Assembly (NCBI GenBank): GCA_029721435.1 | Contig: CM056574.1 | Span: 3,919,001 to 3,983,000 of the forward strand | Length of the DNA: 64,000 nt | Origin: Gymnothorax reevesii | Taxonomy: Eukaryota; Chordata; Actinopteri; Anguilliformes; Muraenidae | Reading direction: 5' to 3' | Shown here: one piece after another, positions 54,211-64,000 of the stretch | Position numbering within the stretch: position 1 is the stretch's first letter | Layout of the letters: every line of letters starts with the position of its first letter | The notes under the pieces: model-generated | Told to the model about the DNA's origin: nothing | The model's input: only the letters and a program-made list of their open reading frames with translations | The model's database searches: none | Program-made: the position numbers and the translations under genes

Positions 54211-55096
54211 GAGGTATGTTCCATATTCTTCTTTGTTTTGTCATGATTTTCTTGCTCCTGGCCAGAGGTTTAGCATTATGATTTCGAACTGCAAAACATT
54301 TCAGACATCGAAAAGGGCACATGACGAGGCAGAGAAGCTGTCACAACTCAAGACGGAGCTGCAGTGCTCAGGCGCAGAGGCAGAGCTGCGGATTGCTGAA
54401 GTCAAGGAATGGGCGGAGGGGTATGGACAAAACTGTATACAGTACGTGCTTTTTTGCAGTCCTTTCCTAATAATAAATATTTTTGTTCAAAAGGTAAAAA
54501 AAATATATGCACAATCAGTGAAGGATTAGTGCTGAAAAAATCTTGGGATCTCCGTATAGTGTAATATACACAATGCATCCGAGTTTAATTTCACTCTAAC
54601 CCATATCTACAGAGACCCAAGTAACAAATCTGCTCAATCTCCAGCAGTCCACTGAGGGTCTTCATCTGGGTGTGAAGCAACAAAAATAAAGCCTCTACCG
54701 TCAGAATGGTACGTAGGCTTTTTTTTAAATTATCTGATATAAGAAAAAAGTTAGCATATGGTCTTTATATAACATTGTATGTGTGTCTGCATATTTTAAT
54801 TGATTGCATTTTCGCAGTTTCTCCTAAAAACCTGTGTCTTTGTAGACAGCAACAAGCTTCGCCATCGTCTCCAAAGAAAGTTGACAATAGATAAAAAGCG
54901 TCTTCTCCAGGAGATTGAGAAGTACAACAGTCTTGTTGCAGATGACTCCAAAAAGATTGTTGTGACCCTGGTGGACCAGTCTCTAGCTGGACGGAGCACT
55001 GAGACACTATGGCTATGGGAGGACGATGGCAGTGGTGCATTTTTCAAATGCTTCAAAAATGTTATGGTTGCATTACAAACTGTAATATTAAATTGT

Positions 55097-55930
55097 AGGG
55101 GTGGGAATCTTTAGGTCCCCAATGATTCAATTTGATTACAATTCAGAGGGCTACGATGCGACGATAAAACTATTATCAATGCATCTTAGGTCTTTTGTAT
55201 ATGTTTAATTTTTTTCTCACTGTGTGACTACTTGCTACTTGTTTTTTAGTGATCTGCCCTTCTTCTGCCGCATTATTCAGCAGCTCAGCCTTGTTGGCGC
55301 CCGTGTGGCTGAGTCATAGCTCTTGTTTGGAGTACAAGAGATGCTATCTGCCATCCATCTGGGATAAAGTGCACAGTAACGTTAGATTCCGTGGCAATAG
55401 ACGTTGATGCATCACACGTTAGAGCTACCCTACCCACTTTCTGCAGTGAGTCCATGACTTTGGTTTCGGTCTCATTGTAGAGTGTGGAGACCGCTGTCTC
55501 AGTCAAATACTGCCGATTTGAGATGTTGTATCTCCGCTCCAAAGTGCCCAACACAGCATGAATGCCCTGGTTTTCAACGACCGAAAAGGGATGCAAATCC
55601 TTGGCAATAAAAGTTGCGATGGAGCTTCATAGAAGCCGAAGCACTTCCACATGCCGGCTTTCAATCCAGAGGGTGCTGGTTGGATTTCATGTTCAGCCAT
55701 TTTTTCACCACAGCATGTTTTTGTTATGTTTCTCAAAAACCATCCGGCGTGCAGCTCCCTGCACTTCTGAGTTCCACCTTTTTCATTCCACCGGCATTAC
55801 CTTACTATCATTCGGGAAATTGCTTTTTAAGATTTGTGAATCGATTCAGACTCCTACACAGCCACACTGCAATGCATCTAGGAATTGCTGTTTTTCTCCC
55901 ACCGCTGCTAAACTGTAATGCATTAATGTA
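55097..55930 (-). mobile_element. Truncated hAT element inside the KDZ pseudogene
   Basis: The left end TAGGGGTGGGAATC is a hAT terminus. The right terminus is degraded, but the flanks AAACTGTAAT (55077) and AAACTGTAAT (about 55911) may be the duplicated target. The element separates KDZ exon sequence at 54846-55090 from further KDZ-like coding at about 55950. Confidence 0.65.
55285..55736 (-). pseudogene. hAT transposase N-terminal fragment
   Basis: Two frames on the minus strand. 55736-55503 covers a short lead-in. 55596-55285 reads MHPFSVVENQGIHAVLGTLE, RYNISNRQYLTETAVSTLY and VGRVALTCDASTSIATES, the start of the RNase H-like fold of ZBED-type hAT transposases, with the first catalytic Asp in LTCDA. 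It is a different hAT lineage from the 26535 element, as the block sequences differ. The rest of the transposase is missing. Confidence 0.75.
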
Positions 55931-56853
55931 ACGGTTTTGGATCATTAGTAACAATCGGCATCAAGAAAAAACTACATGACTGGTACCTGCTGACGACTCG
56001 GCTGCAAGAGGAACTCTCTGTCCTGTTGTTGGAGACGGCCCAGCACTGCACGTGGTTGCAGAACCTGGCAGGGGTCCTCCAGACAGAGCCTGCAAGATGC
56101 GATAAGTTAAAAGTGAAATATACAACATCCAGCCCATCAAAAACGTGTGGTAGGCATAGAGTTAGGTTGACCCACAGTGGCAGCGCGCTCAGTCACAGCG
56201 GCTCAGGACTTTCAGTTCTGTGTATGATTCCTATGAATATTAGTTAATGTGAATGACTGATTGTGAAATGATTCAGCACACTGAAAAGAATTGCTTCACA
56301 ACACTTGGCTGAGAAGATGACAGGAGGGGGGAGATGTGGCAGATGCTCCCATTTATTTTGATCTGAGATGCTGGTGCTGGAGTGTGACATCAAGTGGGGC
56401 TGAATGTTGGATAAAAGATCCTTTGAAGAGAAGTTTTGGCTCACCCATCAAGCATAATGTGTTTGAGCTGTTGTCTGAACGCAGGTCTCAATATACATGC
56501 AGTAAGTTGTGTTTTCTATCCTCTTTCTCTCTCGACATGTAGAAGATGGAAGTGGACTCCACTGTCTTCAAGCAAGAAGACTCGCTGAAGTGACAGAGCG
56601 AATTAAGGTGGTTCTGCAGCAGTATAAGATGCCTCAAGGTCCATAGGCCTCTGTCCTCTTAGATGTGCCTGAAGAAGAGGAATTAGATCACATGGGCCTG
56701 AGCATCCAGACACCATCGAGGATGAGGAAGAGGAACGAGAAGACTCAGCCCAGGTAGTGGTGTGGTGTTTATGCTGCCTGTGCTGGTTCCCGGTTTAACT
56801 GCTCCAGTTGATTTAATTTTACGTCAACTGGCTAAATCGATGAAAAAAAAAAA

Positions 56854-57486
56854 AGCACTAATGACTCACTATTGAAATAACATCAGCAACGTGCCGACGT
56901 GTCACGGGGCTATTCATAGTTCTCAGTCGCGTGACCGGGGCTAAGCCCTGGAGGGCAAAACAAATTTTTGAACATGGCAGGCAATGCTGGATCCTCTAAA
57001 GAACCGCAGCACAGCAGGGTAACGGTAATTTTTTCATCTGTTTTAAAGGTTAGGATATAAAAGAAGACTGAGCTGAATCTGATGCTGTAAACTAAAGCGT
57101 AATCCGACGGGGGCTGACAGCAGCGACAGCGTCCGTTGTAGCTGTAAGACGCACACATACTGAGGAATTAATGAGAATTAACCGCAGGGAGTTGCTGGAG
57201 TTTCCAAAGACAGCGACAGTGAAGCAGATGGAGGTATGTGTCAGACCTGCCCCGGTTCTTACTGACCCGCCGGTCAGGCACTCACTTCGGCCAGCTACAC
57301 TGCCGCTGTCTGGGGAAACTCCAGCAACTCCATCCGGGTCTTGTCAAGAAAAACAGTGAGACGCGTCCTCAACTGACAGACCCCGCATCCACCCCCCAGT
57401 TCTGCACAAATTGCACAAAAGACTAATAATCACTAAAATGTTGGCACGTGCTGATGTCAAGTGAGTTAAGTGAGTCATTAGCACTT
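56854..57486. mobile_element. 633-bp TIR element with an internal hairpin
   Basis: The left end AGCACTAATGACTCAC and the right end (reverse complement AGTGCTAATGACTCAC) are inverted repeats, continued by CATCAGCAACGTGCC versus CATCAGCACGTGCC. Inside, GGAGTTGCTGGAGTTTCC with CAGCGACAGTG (57188-57220) pairs with CACTGCCGCTGTCTGGGG and AACTCCAGCAACTCC (about 57297-57332). No transposase. Superfamily unknown; the target duplication is not clear. Confidence 0.6.
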
Positions 57487-58259
57487 TTTGTCTTTTTTCT
57501 TCTTCTTATTTAACCTTGTGTGTATTGGCAGTTTACACAGCATTACTGCGGTTTGATATTTGGCATTAAATCAAACCAGCACTTCGAAATTTTCTGAACC
57601 GGCTCAAGCCTAGTTCATGCCTCCGCGCTGGCAATAGCTGTGTGAATGACCACTGAGCTCCGGAGTGCCAGTACCAGATGATGTTTGGGTGAGTTAATGT
57701 ATGAAAGCGGCATTGTTTCCTGCGGAGTTTACACAGCTGAGCAAGTGGGCATCAGCTGTGCTACCTGTACATTTCCAACACAGAATTATTTATTTACCTA
57801 CAACTCTCTGCAAAACAGGCAATCTGTCATGATTCTTGATTTAGGCCATGTCTTTTATTTTTTCATTTTGCTTATTGTACATCCGGTTTTTCTGTTTATG
57901 CCATCTCTGTATTCGTAGTACTTTGTCACCCCTGTCTTGTGATCAGTATGGTACAGTCCGTCCTCCCAGTCTGCATGCCCACATGCTTCAGGTGATCTCA
58001 GTGGTTTCTGGTGTTTCACCTTATTACTTCAGTTCTCGTTACATCCTTTGCTCTGCTTTCCTTCATTACTAATTTACTTACATTTATATTTTGTATTATA
58101 TTTACTAACCTTACTTACCCATGTACATACTAATTATTTATGAGCACTTGGGTTAATTTGTAGAGTTGCACCACCACTATTTAGTACTAATGCAATCTCA
58201 GCACTCGCCCTCTTCTAATCTCCGCCCCTTGTGTATTTCCCTTTGTAGTTAGTTCTGAT
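57487..58259. other. Unassigned stretch
   Basis: No gene or repeat end recognised. Several short open frames, none with family resemblance. Confidence 0.4.
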
Positions 58260-58735
58260 CCAATTCACCTGGCCCTGCATAGCATGTGACATCCATCTTG
58301 TCTATTTCAGGTCTTTACCTTGTGAGAACGTTGATCAATTTTCACTAGTGCAGAGAGCCTTGGATGCCTTTTGATTATTGCTTCTAACTACGACATATTT
58401 TGTACGACCTTGTGATTGCCCCGCCCCCTCTTGTTCTTGTTTGCTACTTCCTGGATTCTGACCCTTTTTCTGTGTGAACAGGATTCTTGTTATTGACGCC
58501 CTGGGTATGACCTTCCCTTCGGGATTTTTGACCGCGATTTTTGGATTACTGTTTCACGTACTGTTGCACATCTGCCTCTCTGGTTTCAAACCCTGCCTGT
58601 TTATCGACTTTGTTTTTGGATTTTGACTTTGGCTTGGCAATTCCTGTGTTTTCTGGTTTTGACCCATTTTGTAATGAAGACTTACAATTTTTGCAATTTT
58701 GGTACTTGCGTGTGGTTCCTGAATGCACCATTACA
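58260..58735 (+). repeat. Possible LTR-like fragment
   Basis: A pyrimidine-rich block with repeated GATTTTTGAC, TTCCTGGATTCTGACC and TTTGACTTTGGC phrases resembles the 3' parts of fish gypsy LTRs, such as the solo LTR at 31974. I cannot define both ends or a target duplication. Confidence 0.3.
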
Positions 58736-60330
58736 CTATCTTTTTTTTTTCCATTCTCTCAGACATGATGTCTTTTTCTGCCTGGTTTTTTCGCAGTAAA
58801 TCAGCACACTGCTGCCTTGTGTTTTCATGACAAAACCTGTTTTGGAAACAGACAGAATCGTCCCAGTCACCAGTCAGTGTGGTGTGCAAACCACAATGGC
58901 ATCAAGACTCCTGACTACAAGACAAAAAGTTGTTTAATGTGAACAGTACAGCGATCAAAAATGTTACCAGGAGCACTCCAGTCTGATTTTCACCGCGGAA
59001 AGCTTAAAAACTTGGTATTTGTGCCTAAATACGGCAGTTGTGATCGATATTACAATACTAATTTGTCCTTTTGGCATATTATTTTGTGATCAAATACAAA
59101 CTAGCTACAATAAAATTTACCATTTAAATGAAAAGACACTTTAGGCAACGATTCTTAGGAAGAAAAAAAAAATCTAAAAAACGATTTGCCATTTCAGTGC
59201 ATTTAATGAGATGAACTCCACCAGCGAGTATGAAATTTTTAAATTCATTAATATTCTCAAGTTATACACATACTTAGCTGCTCTCCACTTTGAAAAGTGG
59301 TGTAGAGAATAAAGCCGACTATATGGAAATGCGCACCCGTCATAGACTAAGGGTTCGACTCCTGCATAGACAGCTTTTTTTCCCACGCTGTCTTTTTATT
59401 CATGGCAACGTGTGCTCCGATGAACAAGTGATCATTAAATTTAGACGATTTGTGTGTCAGCTTGTCTCTTTTGATATATGTAGTAAATATTTATTTAAGG
59501 TCACCCACGTTACTCATGGACGTAGAAATACACACACAGACAAAAATGGAATATAAAAAGTAAACATTTTTATTTCTTTTTCCTTACTTAAAAATTACTT
59601 CATTGACTCAAAGAACAAAAAATGGCACAAGGCCACAGAAAAAATATATTCTGAGGGCCACGGATGGAGATGCAGTGCAGTCGATAAGAAGGGGGGGGGG
59701 GGGGGTGGAGTGGATGGAGGGATTGCCAGCTGGACATTACGAAGGTGAGTAGCAGCTCTAAGGAGTGCACTACAGAGGATTGGTGGTGGGAGCGCCGGTC
59801 TGTCGGCCTCCTCTTACTCCTGAGGAGAGTTTTGTCCAGGCTAAACCCAGAGGTGCTGGTGGGAGTCCCAGGGGTATAGGTATCTGTGGTGCACAATTCC
59901 CTAACATGAGAGTCTCCCCCTCCGCCCATTTCATCTAAGCCCATTTACGCCTTGTCCCTTGCAGTTTGATTCCCAGGGCCCCCCAACATTGGGCACCCAC
60001 ACACAGGAGGACCCCTCAACATTAGCCATCCTCTCACTGGGCCACTCCACATTGGCCCCCCTCTGGCATGGCCTTCTGTGTCTCAGGGCCGCTCTTTACC
60101 CTGAGTCTCTAGAATCCTCTCAGACTGGCAGTTCGTCTACGTCGTGCACAGCATGGCCGTCACAGCAAATGTCCAGCTCCCGGAAGATGAGGGCATCTCT
60201 GTAAAGGATGCTGAAGATGACCGTGCATTCCACAGACCACAAGGAATGACAAATGTTATGCAAAAAGACCTCCATCTCCCCCACCCCCTTACTTTTTATC
60301 AACACTTTCCCATCCTCTGTCATATATATA
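58736..60330. other. Unassigned stretch with a 15-base G run
   Basis: A run of 15 G lies at 59691-59705. A box-B-like GGTTCGACTCC occurs near 59350, followed by a T run, but no tRNA fold forms. Open frames at 59600-60365 on both strands have no family resemblance. A decayed repeat is likely. Confidence 0.4.
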
Positions 60331-60853
60331 CAGTACGGACCAAATGTTTGGACACACCTTCTCATTCAATGAGTTTCCTTTATTTTCATGACTATTTACA
60401 TTGTAGATTCTCACTGAAGTCATCAAAACTATGAATGAACACGTGGAATTATGTACTTAACAAAAAAGTGTGAAATACCTGCTGAAAACATTATCATTAT
60501 ATTCTAGTTCTATTCTAGTATTATATTCTAGTTTCTTGAAGGTAGCCACCCTTTGCTCTGATTACTGCTTTGCACAATGATGATGAGATTCAAGAGATAG
60601 TCACCTGAAATGGTTTTCACTTCACAGGTGTGCCTTGTCAGGGTTATTTAGAGGAATTTCTTCCCTTATCAATGGGCTTGGGACCGTCAGTTGTGTTGTG
60701 CATTAGTCATGTTGATTCACAGCCAACAGCCCTATTGGACAACTGTCAGATACAAACATACTTCCATGTGCGTTCATTCATAGTTTTGATGCCTTCAGTG
60801 AAAATCTACAATGTAAATAGTCATGAAAATAAAGGAAACTCATTGAATGAGAA
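60331..60853. mobile_element. Tc1/mariner-type MITE, right end trimmed
   Basis: The left end CAGTACGGACCAAATGTTTG, after TATA, is a well-known Tc1-like terminus. The left ~110 bp (TTCTCATTCAATGAG, TTTTCATGACTATTTACATT, CTTCAGTGA-type blocks) reappear in reverse complement at about 60775-60853. The final ~25 bp of the right end is missing, so the right border is truncated. There is no transposase. Confidence 0.85.
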
Positions 60854-61084
60854 TTCACAGTTGCAAGTGGGCAAACAACATCCTCTCCTATCGAGACATA
60901 AAAATACATGAAGGTAAACAGGGAGATCATATGTTCTTCCTATGACTCGCAACAAGAAGTCACAAGCTTTACAGATTTACTCAACAATACTACTGTCTTG
61001 AACCATGATCCCGTAAAGCAGGCTAATTAACTACCTCCCGCTCTAATGACAATGGGAAAAAAACAAGTCTTGAATTACTAGACT

Positions 61085-62957
61085 AGAGTAGTTATTTATT
61101 TATTTATTTATTTATACTGGGAGTCCTATTGAGAGCAAGCTCTCTCTTGCAATGGAGCCCAGTTATGAACCATAAAAAAAACCAAATACCACAATAAAAC
61201 AAACAGAAAACTACACATAACAAGTACATTCATGCTTCATGGCAGACAATAAAAGACTTTTGAAACAATCAAATGAAATAAGTCCTTCCAATTTTAACAA
61301 ATGTTGCAGCCTATTCCATTTCTGACAGGCATAGCACTGGAAGGCAGTTTTACCCAGTTCGGAATGAACCCTCGGGATATCTAAAACCAAATAATCCAGA
61401 CCACGTAAATTGTACTCCCCCATACTAAAATTAAGCAAACCAGCATATAACCAGGCAGCTTACCCAGGAATGCCTTGTATATAAAAATGCAACAATGTTG
61501 CCCCCTTCTAATGGCCAATGAGGACCAACCAACCTTTAAATATAAACTACAGTGATGCGTTCTAAAGCCATCACCCGTTATAAACCTTAAGGCAGCGTGG
61601 TATACTGCATCAAGCGACTTCAGCGATGAAGAAGCAGCGTGCATATAGATTATGTCGCCATAATCTATTCTTGACAGAATAGTTGCCTGAACAATCCACC
61701 TTCTGCAACTCTTCGGAAAGCAGGCTTTATTTCTGTATAGCATGGCCAGTTTAGGTTTCAAATTCTTTGCCAGCTCATATATGTGCTTCCTAAAATTAAG
61801 TTTATCATCAACCCAAATGCCCAGGTATTTGTAGTAAGGAACCCTTTGAATTTGAATTCCACTTATTGTAATAATGCTACCATTATAAAAGCTAGCACCA
61901 GGTTTCTGAGAAAATAGCATGAATTTTGTCTTCCCAGAGTTTAAAATTAGTTTGTGGTCTAAAAGAGCTTGTTGAAGGATTTTGAAATCTGACCGCAAAT
62001 TTTGAAGAGCAACCTCTGCAGAAGTGGCAGCTGAGTACATTACCGTATCATCTGCATATAAATGGATTGTGCTACTAATAAAATTAGCACCAAAATCGTG
62101 AATAAAAAGTGCAAATAGCAGGGGCCCCAAGATAGATCCTTGAGGAACCCCCTTGTTAAGAAAAATAAAGTCAGATTGATAGCAATCAGCTGCAACTGCT
62201 TGACACCTACCGAAAAGATAATCTTTAAACCAAATTAAAGATTTAATATCAAGCAAACAGCATTTAACCGCTTTATGAGTAGAGAATGGTCAACAATGTC
62301 AAACGCCTTCGATAAGTCAATGAAAAGGGCAGCGCAATCTTGCTTATTGTCCAAGGCATAAACAAAATCATTTAAAACCTTAGCTGCAGCTGACACAGTG
62401 CTGTGACCAGGTCTGAAGCCTGATTGAAACACATTCAGGACAGCATGGTCTGATAGAAATGATCAAATTTGATTATTGACCAGCTTCTCCAAAACCTTAG
62501 CTAAGCACTGCAGTTGTGAAATTGACCGATAGTTATTTCGATCATCAGAAGAGCCACCCTTATGTAAGGGTAGATCGAAGGCTGTTTTCCATAAGACAGG
62601 AATCGAACCAGTCAACAGGGATAAATTAAAAATATGCGTAGGTATATTTGCAATTAAGGGTGAGGCCAGCAATAAAAGGCCTGGGTTTAATTTATCCGCA
62701 CCAGTAGACTGCTTAGGGTCAACGCTACGATGTGCATCAAGCACCTCCCTTTCGGAAAAAGTACGCAAGGAAAAGCTGGTGGAATTATGGGGTACAGGTA
62801 CCGAAGGCCTGTCATCACCGCTAGGGAGACCCGGCAGTAACCCCACATTCTCAAAGAGGAGACCCGCATGAACAAAATGCTTATTGAAAATATCACAAAG
62901 TTCCGCCTTATCTGGAATAATAATCGAATCCTTGGAAATCTTATTGGGTAAAGCCTA
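61085..62957 (-). mobile_element. CR1/L2-group (Rex1-like) LINE, 5'-truncated
   Basis: A minus-strand LINE with a (TAAA)-type 3' tail (61085-61115) and a CTCAATAGGACTCCCAG block matching the tail remnant at 9840-10063. Coding runs from the endonuclease-RT linker to the C-terminus. Confidence 0.85.
61211..62957 (-). pseudogene. CR1/L2-group reverse transcriptase
   Basis: Order on the minus strand: linker (62957-62700, DKAELCDIFNKHFVHAGLLF), RT fingers (62700-62463, STGADKLNPGLLLL, NNYRSISQLQCLAKVLEKLV), palm (62432-62235, FQSGFRPGHSTVSAA, LFIDLSKAFDIVDHSLLIKR), then a frameshift and the main frame 62256-61381 with GVPQGSILGPLLFALFIHDF, IHLYADDTVMYSA, YYKYLGIWVDDKLNFRKH and LDAVYHAALRFITGD. 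A second shift near 61410 leads to the C-terminal block (61438-61211, DIPRVHSELGKTAFQCYA). The DD pair is intact. With two frameshifts and no endonuclease it is inactive, but it is less decayed than the L2-like copy at 3904. Confidence 0.87.
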
Positions 62958-63535
62958 AGAGGAGAACTAAAGTGTTTTTCAAATCACTGTGTTGATGTTA
63001 TACATGTTTGTACGGCAAGATCATTGAACATTTTCAGCTACTGACCTTATGTTTACCTTTCGTGGATTGCATTTTCCGACGCAATCACAAGGAACTAAGC
63101 TTTTAACCACAGCTGGGGAGCAGTAGTTGGAACTACACAGCTGAACGACAGTGGTTGCAAATGTTCGTTCGAACTACGGTTTTGGGGAACACCTGCATCG
63201 TTTAAAGCTGCAGTCTGTAACTTTGAGGAGAGAGAGGACTTCGCACAAAAATTTGAAAAAAGCAACTTTCAGATCCCTCCCCCTCCCTCTCCACTGCACT
63301 CCTCAGACCCTCCCCTAGAAAGCTACCGTGCACGCGAAGGCACGCGAACTGTTGCATGCAACTGCGGAGAGATTTTGCGCGTTCACATTATGAAAGCAGC
63401 CAAGTTGCCGAGGCAAGAAGTTTCTGTTGCGAACAGTCAACACTGCTGGCCAACAAACCGGCGCGTCGTTAGACCTGAAAATTCCGGGGCTAATATCCCT
63501 CCTTTTATTGAAGACAAGTGTTTGCCACTAACATG
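62958..63535. other. Unassigned, with a MITE-like block
   Basis: From about 63205, AAAGCTGCAGTCTGTAACTTTGAGG resembles ends of common fish MITEs (shown here across separate blocks AAAGCTGCAG and TCTGTAACTT). No coding sequence or matched opposite end was found. Confidence 0.35.
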
Positions 63536-63629
63536 GCAATATCCCCCGCCGCCTCAATTTTATGTGTCCGTACGGACGGAGCCCAATGCTATATCCCCGC
63601 TTCGCGCTAATCGCACGGCGAGGGATAAT
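63536..63629. mobile_element. Micro-MITE with TATCCCCCGCC-type ends
   Basis: TATCCCCCGCCGCC on the left faces GGCGAGGGATAATA on the right; an internal TATATCCCCGC repeats the motif. The ends resemble the element at 14352-14533. Confidence 0.5.
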
Positions 63630-64000
63630 AATTAGTCCTGGCAAATTCCTTCATTCACACGTTTTCCAATTCAATAATAATCAAGCGGCAGTTGAAGAAA
63701 TGGCTTATCTCCGTCATGCAATCTAAAAGCAACAAAATAATAGGCTCCATTCAGTACCGAAAAATAATTAGATTATAATTAGGAGTGATTATAATCACTC
63801 GGTGATGGCATTTCATAACTCTTCAGCTAATGAAGGTAATTTCGGCGACAAGTACATACCCATGTTTTTGCGGCACGGTCGCTCAATTAGTATTAAAAAA
63901 ATAGACATTTGTCCAATTGGAAAATGTAAACGGACGAAACCACTTACTAGTCTGAAATGCCGTCGCCGAGTGCAGGTGCATAGACATAATTATAATTAAA
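63630..64000. other. Sequence related to the foldback element arms
   Basis: TTAGTCCTGGCAAATTC and CGTTTTCCAATT followed by GGCAGTTGAAG parallel the right-arm start of the 7614-9048 element (GATCCTGGCTAGTTC, CGTTTTCCAATT, GGCAACTGAAG). Similarity is patchy, so this is a distant relative or a partial copy cut by the window end. Confidence 0.4.

Larger units (their letters stand above)
52346..56757 (+). pseudogene. KDZ-type (Zisupton group) transposase, multi-exon, decayed
   Basis: Exons with consensus-like splice sites: 52346-52508 (CxC-type start), 52683-52840 (SFLQYYSSV, TCPTCTPEMVAVSADSNRK), about 52924-53020 (GLFLAKDSEVSDFVDTI), 53225-53554 (AARDTS, GEIIAYPLYLQKEI, FFAMDVACKYWPYLQKV, MHARAHVTECE), 53716-53821 (RKQEGAGTTAGEEVE), 53914-54213 (VHAMGWN, KHETLHRALSTR), 54305-54420 (EAEKLSQLKTEL), 54613-54708 (TEGLHLGVKQQ), 54846-55090 (NKLRHRLQRKLTIDKKRLLQ) and later pieces to 56757. 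These blocks are those of KDZ transposases, which carry out cut-and-paste transposition. Frameshifts, stops, a 26-bp minisatellite and a hAT insertion break it. Confidence 0.85.

Noticed and set aside
53917..54281. Independent repeat-protein gene read from the 26-bp array
   Set aside because: The open frames arise because the repeat lacks stops; conserved sequence before and after belongs to the KDZ transposase.
59318..59375. tRNA gene suggested by GGTTCGACTCC and a following T run
   Set aside because: No acceptor stem, D arm or anticodon arm can be paired, so at most it is a SINE relic.
59691..59705. G-quadruplex regulatory element
   Set aside because: A single mononucleotide G run in unannotated repeat-like DNA is more simply a slippage tract.
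60120..60365. 81-codon minus-strand ORF, considered as part of a Harbinger-type gene
   Set aside because: Only a loose resemblance to a short HNIC-type block; catalytic motifs are absent.
1..64000. A wholly new biological system
   Set aside because: Every extended coding segment belongs to a known transposon class or a zinc-finger gene. The open questions concern unnamed repeat families and unusual rearrangements, not a multi-gene system.

Overview
The window is vertebrate, almost certainly teleost, nuclear DNA made nearly entirely of nested transposable elements. Evidence for a fish genome: a multi-finger C2H2 zinc-finger gene with a long acidic N-terminus; L2/Rex-type, R4/Dong (Rex6-like) and RTE-like LINEs; hAT, Tc1/mariner, PIF/Harbinger, TTAA-type and KDZ (Zisupton-group) DNA transposons; Ty3/gypsy copies with integrase ahead of reverse transcriptase (Gmr1-like); a BEL/Pao element; and a tRNA-headed SINE-like repeat. 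No bacterial operons, CRISPR arrays or rRNA genes are visible.

Layout. 1-3.9 kb: no recognisable gene. 3.9-7.1 kb: degenerate L2-like LINE carrying an 11-copy 95-bp tandem array. 7.1-9.2 kb: a transposase-like remnant beside nested inverted repeats that enclose a THAP-domain start. 10.06-13.65 kb: a foldback-type DNA element with ~440-480 bp inverted repeats, holding a Harbinger-type element with TAA target duplications and a 107-nt near-perfect hairpin. 14.3-15.1 kb: small MITEs. 15.7-24.4 kb: the only host-type gene, a zinc-finger gene split by an R4/Dong LINE whose 5' half is inverted; that LINE is itself split by a TTAA-flanked element. 25-31.2 kb: SINE, gypsy pol remnant, and a LINE split at its RT active-site box by a 3.3-kb hAT transposon with a perfect 8-bp target duplication. 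31.3-44.9 kb: several damaged Gmr1-like gypsy copies in both orientations, interrupted by a solo LTR, an RTE-like LINE, a Tc1 element and a satellite-like MITE. 45.3-52.2 kb: a damaged BEL/Pao element. 52.3-56.8 kb: an intron-containing KDZ transposase pseudogene with a 26-bp coding minisatellite and a nested hAT fragment. 56.9-64 kb: a TIR element, a Tc1-type MITE, a CR1/L2-group LINE on the minus strand and more MITE pieces.

The genes do not form a pathway. The value of the window is as an insertion stratigraphy: several insertions have readable junctions, so relative ages can be read directly. I found no convincing new biological system. The most unusual signals are the twin-priming-like LINE inversion inside the zinc-finger gene, the frame-setting 26-bp repeat in the KDZ transposase, the higher-order 95-bp array, and the THAP-containing foldback cluster.
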